A stretch of DNA of 5,664 bases from Anaerolineae bacterium (GTDB taxonomy: Bacteria > Chloroflexota > Anaerolineae > J102), in assembly GCA_015493675.1 (NCBI GenBank), contig WGCR01000543.1:1-5664 (forward strand). Reading direction: 5' to 3'. How positions within the stretch are numbered: position 1 is the stretch's first letter; each line of letters starts with the position of its first letter. Positions 1 to 5,664 of the stretch are shown here, one piece after another. Both the position numbers and the translations under genes were made by a program. The notes below the pieces were generated by a model. The model was not told where the DNA came from. It did no database searches and saw only the letters and a list, made by a program, of their open reading frames with translations.

Positions 1-62
1 AACGGGGAAATGTTTTGGTCAGAAAAGCGTGCATTTTATTTCAATAGCTCATTTAATGTCTA

Positions 63-482
63 TCATTCCTGGGGCGGAAGTTGATCCAAAAAGGATTGGA
101 GGATAGCCGCGGCGGCGATGGCGTCGTTGGGTTGACGGCGGGCTTTTTGGGTGGCGCGCCGGGACAAAATCTGGTCGGCGACAAAGGAGGTGAGCCGCTC
201 GTCCTGAAATCGCAGGGGGACGTCAAGTCGACGGCGGAGGCGCTCGGCGTATTTGCGGGCGCTTTTGGCCTGCGGACCTTCGCTGTCATCCATGTTCAAC
301 GGCAACCCCGCCAGCAATTCGTCCGCCCCGACATCCTGCATGGCCCGGGCGATCGCTTCGAAATCTTCGTTTTTGCTGCGACGAGTCAGAACGCGCAGGG
401 GGCGGGCCAGACGGGCGGCGTCATTGCCCGCAGCCAGACCGATGCGTTTGTCGCCGATATCCAGAGCAAGCCAGGTGGTCAT
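63..482 (-). CDS. ruvX: RuvX/YqgF family putative Holliday junction resolvase / pre-16S rRNA nuclease
   Basis: Complete 139-residue protein of the RNase H-fold YqgF family, which is usually about 130-150 residues. Members act in the cytoplasm; E. coli YqgF is linked to maturation of the 16S rRNA 5' end, and other members to Holliday junction resolution. Family motifs are visible in order: LALDIGDKRIG at residues 5-15 with the first catalytic aspartate D8; GLPLNMDDSEG at 59-69; QDERLTS at 93-99 with acidic E95; and NDAIAAAAILQSFLD at 119-133 with D120. The catalytic acidic residues therefore look intact. The ATG at 482 puts the first beta strand at residues 4-9, as expected for the family. There is no Shine-Dalgarno motif upstream, and a 15-bp tandem repeat begins six bases before the start. 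It lies downstream of the baseplate-J-like gene on the same strand, separated by 199 bp of repeats. The family assignment is very secure; which of the two activities dominates here is not. Confidence 0.95.
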   Translation of the reverse strand: MTTWLALDIGDKRIGLAAGNDAARLARPLRVLTRRSKNEDFEAIARAMQDVGADELLAGLPLNMDDSEGPQAKSARKYAERLRRRLDVPLRFQDERLTSFVADQILSRRATQKARRQPNDAIAAAAILQSFLDQLPPQE

Positions 483-488
483 GAAGGG

Positions 489-518
489 GTTGGAAAGTTG
501 AAGGTTGGAAGGTTGAAG
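489..518. repeat. Two 15-bp tandem repeats just upstream of ruvX
   Basis: Two adjacent copies of GTTGGAARGTTGAAG (489-503 and 504-518) differ at a single base. On the ruvX-sense strand they read as pyrimidine-rich CTTCAAC / CTTCCAAC units, alternating 7 and 8 bases, ending seven bases before the ATG. They would therefore lie in the ruvX leader. The layout resembles the short tandem repeats common between genes in several bacterial groups, including the heptanucleotide repeats of cyanobacteria. No function can be read from it. Confidence 0.85.
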
Positions 519-539
519 GGTGGGGTCAGGCTTAGCGCC

Positions 540-677
540 ACTGAAAAAGGCTATTTCACCACAGAGACACGGAGATCACGGAGAAAATAATGCCAATTCA
601 CGGAGAAAAATGCCTTCAATCCTCACTTTTTTCTTTCTCTGTGCGCTCTGTGTCTCCGTGTTGAAGGGTTTTTCAGT
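540..677. repeat. 138-bp palindromic MITE-like intergenic repeat element
   Basis: The ends form a perfect 9-bp inverted repeat, ACTGAAAAA at 540-548 and TTTTTCAGT at 669-677. Inside, each arm carries three CACRGAGA-type units with identical 8+9+9 spacing: at 560-567, 568-576 and 577-585 on the plus strand, and at 660-653, 652-644 and 643-635 on the minus strand. The arms can pair through most of their length, with G-T wobbles at two of the A/G-variable positions. There is no coding capacity. The right end lies four bases from the stop codon of the baseplate-J-like gene, so the element falls in its 3' untranslated region and could end or stabilise that transcript. Similar CACAGAGA-rich repeats are, as I recall, widespread in environmental bacterial genomes; mobility is inferred only from the terminal inverted repeats. 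No target-site duplication is evident at the ends. Confidence 0.75.
577..620. repeat. Imperfect 22-bp direct duplication inside the palindromic element
   Basis: Positions 577-598 and 599-620 both start with CACGGAGAAAA, followed by ATGCC (the first copy has two extra bases before it), then diverge at their last bases. The first copy includes the innermost CACRGAGA unit of the left arm, and the second extends into the loop. This looks like a local duplication that lengthened the loop of the palindrome. Confidence 0.65.
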
Positions 678-681
678 AGAG

Positions 682-2259
682 TCAGCCCTTGTAAACCCGC
701 ACGATGATACGGAAGGGGAGGGTGGGCAGACGGTCCATCCAGGGCGGTGTGAGCTTGATCTCGGGGGGAGTTGCCAGGTCGAAATTTTCTTCCAGCAATT
801 GAGCCGCCTGATCCACCGACGCGCCGGTGAGAACGGCTCGCACGTCGCCGGCCGAGACGGGTTCGAGGACTTCGCCGCTGGCGGTGAGGGAGAAATTCAC
901 AAACTCATCGCCGAAAAGCGTAAAATGGGGCTCGCCCGTGCGGATGGTTTCTTCCAGCAGATATTTATCGGAGGGGGCCGTTTCACGCAGGGAACGCTCG
1001 GCCAGGCCGCGGGCCCCGTCCATATCGACAGCCAGGCCGCGGGCCAGAAGTTGTAATTGCAGTCCCAATTCATCGGCCGGTTCCCCGGCAAAATGGTCAT
1101 AGGTAGCAGCCAGAATGTAGGTCTGCACTGTCTCGGGCGGGATGTATTCGCCCTGACGCAGGTTCTCGGCCAGCTTGGTGTAGGCCTGCTGCTGCAACTG
1201 GGCCAATAGCTCGTTCAGCAGACGGTCTTTATCGGCCTGGGTGACGGTGGCGACCGATTCCACGGCGCCGCCTTCTGTGCGGAAGGGATTGCTGACCCGC
1301 AGGCTGATGTTCAGGGAGCCCTCCACCTCGTTGATGGTGAGCGCGGGAACGTTGCCCTCCAGGCCCGGTTCGACGGCCTCGACCTGCACTTCGGCCTTTT
1401 GCCCGATGCCCGGCGGCACTTTCACCTCGTTCAGAGTGCGAAACCGGACATTCTCACCGAAAGTGGTGCGCAAGATCGTCCCCTCGGGCACGGTGATTTC
1501 GCGGGAGGTGCGATTGATGAGGGTGACGACGCCTGTCGCCTTGCCAACGGGCGCATCCTCCTGTCCGGTGGTGGGCGTCACACCGAATCCCTCGACCCGG
1601 GCCTGAACCACGCGGGCGGGAACCAGTTTGTTGAGATAGTCCGGCTCATCGATGCCGGTGCGAGCGGTAAGATCGATGGAACTGACGATCTGGGTGCGGG
1701 CGGGCGTGAGGGATATGGCGGCCTGGGGCAGCAGATAGACCGTAACGCCAAAAATCACCAATGCGATGACGCCGATGAAAAGAGCGTAGCTCAAACCCTG
1801 AAGCCAGGAGCGGTCAGGGCGGGTTTTGGCCTCGCCCCACAACACGGTCCCATCGGGCCTGGTGATAATTGCGGGCGGTTTCAGCGCCACCGCCGCATCG
1901 GGCGGAGGCGGAATGACGGCCGGGCGAAGTTTGTTGGGCGGGGGCAGGGGAGCCTCCGGTTTGGGCCAACGCCAGCGCCTGCGGGCCGCGTCTTCCGATT
2001 TGTACACCGGGATGCGGGTCGCTTTGGCAAAGTAACGGATGTCTTTATCGCCCGTCACCAGCCCGATCTGCACATTGCCGGCATCAGCTTCCTGCCGCAA
2101 TGCTTTCAGCCGAACTTCGTTGGCAAAATGATCCGCCTCATCGGGCAGAATGAAAAGCAGACGCTCCCCTGGTTGCGCGCCTAAAACCGCGTTCCTGGCC
2201 TGAGCCACGGTCGCGGGGGCGCTGAGGAAAATCGTTCGAATGTCGGGATGAGTGGACAT
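682..2259 (-). CDS. Baseplate J/gp47-like single-pass membrane protein of unknown function
   Basis: Complete 525-residue protein. Residues 7-91 alternate predicted strands and helices (TIFLSA, RLLFILPD, VQIGLVTGD, TRIPVYKS) and look like a small cytoplasmic alpha/beta domain. A basic stretch (ARRRWRWPK, 92-100) is followed by a Pro-rich linker to about 135. A single hydrophobic helix at 155-177 (GLSYALFIGVIALVIFGVTVYLL) should place the rest outside the membrane. Residues 236-320 contain VGKATGVVTLINRTSREITV, an EGTILRT turn, VRFRT, VKVPPG and a VEPGLEGNVPA segment, the pattern seen in proteins annotated as baseplate J/gp47. A Gln/Leu-rich helical stretch (340-365) follows, and a C-terminal region ends in FRIIVRVYKG. 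The ATG at 2259 is the only start before an in-frame stop upstream. It lies 78 bp after alaS on the same strand, so cotranscription is plausible. No phage genes are nearby, so a chromosomal envelope role is more likely than a tail protein. The precise function is unknown. Confidence 0.85.
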   Translation of the reverse strand: MSTHPDIRTIFLSAPATVAQARNAVLGAQPGERLLFILPDEADHFANEVRLKALRQEADAGNVQIGLVTGDKDIRYFAKATRIPVYKSEDAARRRWRWPKPEAPLPPPNKLRPAVIPPPPDAAVALKPPAIITRPDGTVLWGEAKTRPDRSWLQGLSYALFIGVIALVIFGVTVYLLPQAAISLTPARTQIVSSIDLTARTGIDEPDYLNKLVPARVVQARVEGFGVTPTTGQEDAPVGKATGVVTLINRTSREITVPEGTILRTTFGENVRFRTLNEVKVPPGIGQKAEVQVEAVEPGLEGNVPALTINEVEGSLNISLRVSNPFRTEGGAVESVATVTQADKDRLLNELLAQLQQQAYTKLAENLRQGEYIPPETVQTYILAATYDHFAGEPADELGLQLQLLARGLAVDMDGARGLAERSLRETAPSDKYLLEETIRTGEPHFTLFGDEFVNFSLTASGEVLEPVSAGDVRAVLTGASVDQAAQLLEENFDLATPPEIKLTPPWMDRLPTLPFRIIVRVYKG

Positions 2260-2337
2260 GTTGAAGTCGGGGCGGACGAAGGGTGGGGAGAGATGGCTCT
2301 ACGCTTTGGGCACAAGCTCTCTCCAGCTCTTCATCGC

Positions 2338-5037
2338 CTAATCGCCAATTTGCTCCGCCACAACACCGGCTGCGGCGTTCAGCGCCTCGTCCAGCTTTGA
2401 GGCGTCACGACCGCCAGCCTGAGCCATGTTGGGGCGTCCGCCGCCTCCGCCACCGATAACGGGGGCCAGAGCCTTGACGATATTTCCAGCATGGACGCCC
2501 CGCTGGACCACATCGGGCGTGGCTGCGGCAATGAGCATGGGCTTATCGTGGATGACCGCGCCTAAAATGACGACGCCCGAGTGCAATTTGTTCCGCAGAT
2601 CGTCAGCCAGGCGACGCATTTCATCCACACTGGCGGCGTCCACCTTCAGCGCCAGCGTCTTGACGCCCTGCACGTCCTGCACCCCGTCCAGCATGGCGTC
2701 AGCTTGCTTGGCCAGCAGTTGCTGACGCACTTTTTGCAGATCGCGCTGGAGTTCTGCCGTCTGATTCTTCAGATCCCGCACTTTTTGCTCCAGACTTTCG
2801 ACGGGGACGTGCAGCAGATCGGACAGACGGTTCAGCAGTTCCAGACGCTCCTCGATATAGCGCACGGCCTCGTGCCCGGTGAGGGCCTCGATGCGACGGA
2901 TGCCGCGGCCGGTGGAGCCTTCGCTGACGATGATGAAGGGGCCGATCTCGGAGGTGCGCTGCACATGGGTGCCGCCACAGAGCTCATAGCTGCGAAAACG
3001 CTCATCGCCCAGCGAGACGGTGCGAACGACATCGCCGTATTTTTCTCCGAACAGGGCCATAGCGCCCTCGGCAATGGCTTCATCCTTGCTTTTTTGCTGA
3101 ATCTGCACCGGATAATCAGCCAGGATCGCCTCGGTGACGGTCTCGGTGATTTTTCGGATATCCTCTTCGCTCAGAGCTTTATCGTACGTGAAGTCAAAAC
3201 GCAGGCGGTCGGGGGCCACCAGCGAGCCGGACTGATGCACATCTTCGCCCAGATGCAGGCGCAGCGCTTTTTGCAGCAGATGGGTGGCGGTGTGATTGCG
3301 CATGATGTCCCACCGCCGCGCCGCATCCACCTGGGCGGTGACGTCGTCGCCCACGTGTAGCTCGCCCGATTCGATGATGGCGTCGTGCACGATCATGCTG
3401 CTGACGGGGCGCCGCACATCCTGCACCTGCGCCCGGCCCTCAGGGCCTTCGATGACGCCCGTGTCGCTGACCTGGCCGCCGGCTTCGACATAGAAAGGCG
3501 TTTCGGCCAGCACGATCACCGCCTTTTCGCCGGCGCGGGCAACATCCACCAATTCACCATCCTGGATGATGGCGGCGATGCGGGTCGGGCGGGAGAGGGA
3601 TGTGTAGGGATCGTACAGGACGCCCTCTTCGGGCAGCAGGCCCTTCCCCTCCAGATTGGGCAGCAGAGCGGCGTAGAAATCCGCCCCCTGAGCGTATTCA
3701 GCTTCGCTGATCTTGCCCTGGCTGACCTGCCGATGGCGTTGATCCGCGGCCAGATAGCCACGCTCATCCACGTCATATCCCCGCTCGTTGCAGATGTCGC
3801 GGGTGACCTCGAAGGGCAGGCCATAGGTGGATTTGAGTTTGAAGGCGATGTCGCCGGGCAGGACTTTTTCGCCGCGGGCGTCGAGTTGGGCCAGGGCTTC
3901 TTCCAGAATCTCCATGGCCCGATCCAGCGTGCGGATAAACTGATCTTCTTCCATGCTGACGGTGCGGCGGATGTAGCCCTGTCGCTCCAGCAGCTCGGGA
4001 TACACATCCCCCATCTTGGCCGCTACAGCGTCGGTGACCTCGGCCATGAAGGGCGTCTCGAAGCCGATCTTGCGGCCAAATCGATGGCCGCGGCGAATGA
4101 TCATGCGCAGTACGTAGCCGCGGCCCGCAGGCCCGGGCCGAACGCCATCAGCAATCATAAAGGCGGCGGCGCGGGCGTGATCGGCAATGACGCGATAGCT
4201 GACGATGTGCTGTTGCCGCTCATCGTCGCTGTGCCCGGTCAGGGTCTGCACCTTATCCATGATGGGCAGAAACAGGTCGTTATCGTAGTTGACCGGCGTG
4301 TTCTGGATGACGCTGACGATGCGCTCGAAGCCCATGCCGGTGTCGACGCCCGGCTTGGGCAGCGGTGTGCGCACGCCCTCAGCATCCTGATTGAACTGCA
4401 TGAACACCAGGTTCCAGATTTCCAGCCAGCGGTCGCAGCCGTTATCCAGCAGCACCGAGCAGTTGGGATCGCCGCAAGTGCAGGCCTGGGGACCCCAGTC
4501 GTAGTGAATCTCGCTGGTGGGGCCGCAGGGCCCGACATCGCCCATAGACCAGAAGTTGGTGGCGTCGCCCATGCGGTAGACGCGCTCGGGCGCGATGCCC
4601 ATTTCCTTGGTCCAGATATCGTAGGCGTCGTCATCCGACGTGTGCACGGTGTAGTAAAGGCGATCGGGATCCAGGCCCAGCACTTCGGTCAGAAATTCGT
4701 AGGCGTAGTGGATGGCCCCCGCCTTGAAATAATCGCCAAAGCTGAAATTGCCCAGCATCTCGAAAAACGTGTGATGCCGGGGCGACGGGCCCACGTTCTC
4801 CAGATCGTTATGCTTGCCAGAGACGCGCATACATTTCTGGCAGGTGGTGGCGCGTTTGTAGGGACGCTGCTCCAGGCCCAGAAACACATCCTTGAACTGC
4901 ACCATGCCGGCGTTGGTCAACAGGAGTGTGGGATCGTTGTGCGGCACCAGAGAGGAGCTGGAGACCCGCTGATGGCCGTTTTGTTCGAAATATGAAAGGA
5001 AAGCTTCTCGGATTTCTTCGCTGGTTTTGGGAGACAT
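2338..5037 (-). CDS. alaS: Alanyl-tRNA synthetase
   Basis: Complete 899-residue class II synthetase, slightly longer than the 876 of E. coli, which charges tRNA-Ala in the cytoplasm. The catalytic core shows motif 1 around DPTLLLTNAGMVQFKD (35-50), motif 2 from RATTCQKCMRV (62-72) through HHTFFEMLGNFSFGDYFK (88-105), and motif 3 at GRGYVLRMIIRRGHR (305-319). The editing domain has both zinc-binding elements: HTATH (H582, H586) and CGGTH (C687, H691). A coiled-coil-like segment at 723-785 leads to the C-terminal domain with its GGGGGGRPNMAQAGG loop (862-876). All domains are intact. The common GPCGPCSE motif reads GPCGPTSE here (T174), and a cysteine cluster (C186, C188, C193, C201) precedes CDRWLEIWNLVFMQF. 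The ATG at 5037 is the first start after an in-frame stop; there is no Shine-Dalgarno motif. It is probably transcribed from its own promoter, since a terminator-like hairpin lies upstream. Confidence 0.98.
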   Translation of the reverse strand: MSPKTSEEIREAFLSYFEQNGHQRVSSSSLVPHNDPTLLLTNAGMVQFKDVFLGLEQRPYKRATTCQKCMRVSGKHNDLENVGPSPRHHTFFEMLGNFSFGDYFKAGAIHYAYEFLTEVLGLDPDRLYYTVHTSDDDAYDIWTKEMGIAPERVYRMGDATNFWSMGDVGPCGPTSEIHYDWGPQACTCGDPNCSVLLDNGCDRWLEIWNLVFMQFNQDAEGVRTPLPKPGVDTGMGFERIVSVIQNTPVNYDNDLFLPIMDKVQTLTGHSDDERQQHIVSYRVIADHARAAAFMIADGVRPGPAGRGYVLRMIIRRGHRFGRKIGFETPFMAEVTDAVAAKMGDVYPELLERQGYIRRTVSMEEDQFIRTLDRAMEILEEALAQLDARGEKVLPGDIAFKLKSTYGLPFEVTRDICNERGYDVDERGYLAADQRHRQVSQGKISEAEYAQGADFYAALLPNLEGKGLLPEEGVLYDPYTSLSRPTRIAAIIQDGELVDVARAGEKAVIVLAETPFYVEAGGQVSDTGVIEGPEGRAQVQDVRRPVSSMIVHDAIIESGELHVGDDVTAQVDAARRWDIMRNHTATHLLQKALRLHLGEDVHQSGSLVAPDRLRFDFTYDKALSEEDIRKITETVTEAILADYPVQIQQKSKDEAIAEGAMALFGEKYGDVVRTVSLGDERFRSYELCGGTHVQRTSEIGPFIIVSEGSTGRGIRRIEALTGHEAVRYIEERLELLNRLSDLLHVPVESLEQKVRDLKNQTAELQRDLQKVRQQLLAKQADAMLDGVQDVQGVKTLALKVDAASVDEMRRLADDLRNKLHSGVVILGAVIHDKPMLIAAATPDVVQRGVHAGNIVKALAPVIGGGGGGRPNMAQAGGRDASKLDEALNAAAGVVAEQIGD

Positions 5038-5046
5038 GGCTAGAGA

Positions 5047-5071
5047 TGAGAGATTGGGAAATTGAGAGATT
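5047..5071. repeat. Direct repeat TGAGAGATT in the alaS leader
   Basis: TGAGAGATT occurs at 5047-5055 and again at 5063-5071, a 16-bp period, with a related GAGATGAG just before the first copy. On the alaS-sense strand this reads as pyrimidine-rich AATCTCTCA repeated twice within 35 bases of the ATG. It may be a short tandem repeat similar in style to the one at ruvX; two copies are too few to be certain. Confidence 0.4.
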
Positions 5072-5093
5072 TATTGCGGTCAATCAACTTGTT

Positions 5094-5099
5094 ATTGTA
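5094..5099 (-). promoter_or_regulatory. Possible -10 element for alaS
   Basis: The minus strand reads TACAAT, one base from the TATAAT consensus, in the AT-richest part of the gap. It would give a leader of roughly 50 bases for alaS and lies downstream of the terminator-like hairpin, as an independent alaS promoter should. No good -35 hexamer is found at 16-18 bp spacing, so this is only a candidate. Confidence 0.2.
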
Positions 5100-5113
5100 A
5101 TCGAAGATGCGCC

Positions 5114-5180
5114 AAACGAAAAACGCCAAGCATCATCGTTGCGTCGCGCGGGCGGTTCGCAACGATGACATTTGGCGTTT
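5114..5180 (-). terminator. Rho-independent terminator-like hairpin after the partial gene
   Basis: AAACGCCAA at 5121-5129 pairs fully with TTGGCGTTT at 5172-5180. Inside it, TCATCGTTGCG (5133-5143) pairs fully with CGCAACGATGA (5158-5168), leaving a small internal mismatch and a 14-base loop. On the minus strand the stem is followed by five T residues (5123-5119) that partly overlap it, then CG and TTT. The plus-strand side has no T tract, so the terminator works for the leftward gene whose stop is at 5217, about 37 bases upstream. It should insulate alaS from that gene. Confidence 0.75.
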
Positions 5181-5216
5181 GAATGATGATCTGCCGGTGT
5201 GTGCGCGGGTCGGCGC

Positions 5217-5664
5217 TCAACTCTGATCGAACAGCATCCACACCTCGCCCTGACCTTCGGGCACGCAGAACTGGAAGTTTTGGCTGTCGCGCTCGCCATT
5301 GCCATCCAGCACCCAGCCGGTGTAACAGCCTGCGGGGTTCTTGTCGGGCAAATCGCCCAGACCGATGCTGTATTCGTAATTGTAGGGGCCGTTCGGGCCC
5401 TGACGCATGGCCCCTGTCACGCTGCGCACGCTGTCAGAGACCGGCAATTTGACGCCATTCTTCTCCAGCCACACGAAGTAACTGCCCTGCGGCTCATCGC
5501 CGCGGCCGCCGTGGACAAAGCCGAAGGTCAGCTTGAGCCCAAAGGTATTGGGAGAAAAAGCCGGCCCGGCCCGCAGATGCCATTTGCAGCCGTCTCCGCC
5601 GATGCTGGCGCAGGGATCGGGCGCAGAGGGAACGGGCGTGGCTGTGGGGGGCGGAGGCGGAGGC
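5217..5664 (-). CDS. Unrecognised protein, C-terminal part: Pro-rich linker and four-cysteine domain (5' end outside window)
   Basis: An open frame runs from the right edge to a TGA at 5219-5217, giving 148 visible residues and continuing beyond the window. It begins with six prolines and TATPVPSAPDP, a low-complexity linker like those that join membrane-anchored or kinase parts to outer domains in Chloroflexota. The remaining 130 or so residues look like a compact, Gly- and aromatic-rich beta domain with four cysteines (visible residues 18, 26, 113 and 133). These could form two disulphides, suggesting an extracytoplasmic location. Segments such as FGLKLTFGFVHGG, YFVWLEKNGVKLPVSD and the C-terminal GEVWMLFDQS have the strand-turn pattern of an Ig-like or carbohydrate-binding-like fold, but I do not recognise the family. 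There is no visible start; a GTG at 5474 is internal. A terminator-like hairpin follows the stop. Function is unknown. Confidence 0.75.
   Translation of the reverse strand, partial: PPPPPPTATPVPSAPDPCASIGGDGCKWHLRAGPAFSPNTFGLKLTFGFVHGGRGDEPQGSYFVWLEKNGVKLPVSDSVRSVTGAMRQGPNGPYNYEYSIGLGDLPDKNPAGCYTGWVLDGNGERDSQNFQFCVPEGQGEVWMLFDQS

Noticed and set aside
1..84. Possible partial genes at the left edge: a plus-strand frame open from base 1 to a TGA at 82-84, and a minus-strand ATG at 34-32 with 11 open codons
   Set aside because: Both are too short to judge, lack a ribosome binding site or a recognisable motif, and lie in AT-rich sequence that looks intergenic. The neighbouring sequence would settle it.
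81..590. Plus-strand frame opposite ruvX running into the repeat region
   Set aside because: It overlaps all but the last 18 bases of ruvX and runs into the noncoding palindromic element, so it is not a plausible gene.
489..677. CRISPR array
   Set aside because: The repeats are short, adjacent or inverted, and there are no regularly spaced unique spacers and no cas genes.
1399..2184. 261-codon plus-strand frame opposite the baseplate-J-like gene
   Set aside because: It is an antisense shadow of a gene with clear domain structure, and its product is low-complexity without motifs.
682..2259. Part of a prophage or contractile injection system
   Set aside because: The baseplate-J-like region is the only phage-related feature. 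The protein has a membrane helix, and its neighbours are the housekeeping genes alaS and ruvX.
2287..2324. Inverted repeat GGAGAGA / TCTCTCC between alaS and the baseplate-J-like gene, considered as a terminator
   Set aside because: The stem is only seven base pairs with a 24-base loop, and no T tract follows on the minus strand. It is not a convincing terminator.
3385..4995. Long open frame (536 codons) on the plus strand opposite alaS
   Set aside because: It lies entirely antisense to an unambiguous alaS. High-GC genes commonly leave an open complementary frame, and the translation shows no recognisable motif.

Overview
The window reads as a GC-rich bacterial chromosome segment, most likely from a Chloroflexota bacterium (Anaerolineae/Caldilineae-like) or a close relative. 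This is inferred from the gene order alaS - baseplate-J-like membrane protein - ruvX, the Pro/Thr-rich linker of the partial secreted-type protein at the right end, and the intergenic families of short CACRGAGA-type and CTTC(C)AAC-type repeats. No sequence search was possible. All supported genes lie on the minus strand, so the biological order runs from right to left.

Layout in transcription order. (1) 5664-5217: the C-terminal 148 residues of an unrecognised protein, made of a Pro-rich linker followed by a compact four-cysteine domain. (2) 5180-5114: a strong hairpin with a T-rich tail, which probably terminates that gene. (3) 5113-5038: a short AT-richer leader that should hold the alaS promoter. 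(4) 5037-2338: complete alaS, alanyl-tRNA synthetase with aminoacylation, editing and C-terminal domains. (5) A 78-bp gap without a convincing terminator. (6) 2259-682: a 525-aa single-pass membrane protein with an alpha/beta-looking N-terminal domain, a Pro-rich linker, a membrane helix and an extracytoplasmic baseplate-J/gp47-like region. (7) 681-483: a repeat-filled gap with a 138-bp palindromic element and a 2 x 15-bp tandem repeat. (8) 482-63: complete ruvX/yqgF, a Holliday-junction-resolvase-fold nuclease linked to pre-16S rRNA maturation. (9) 62-1: AT-rich sequence with no supportable gene.

The gene set is mainly housekeeping (tRNA charging, rRNA/DNA processing). I see no defence system, phage module, CRISPR array or transposase. 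The items most worth a second look are the membrane protein sitting between alaS and ruvX, a slot held by a small regulatory gene in Firmicutes, and the symmetrical repeat element directly after its stop codon. A third is that all three complete genes have starts without a Shine-Dalgarno sequence, preceded by pyrimidine-rich sequence.
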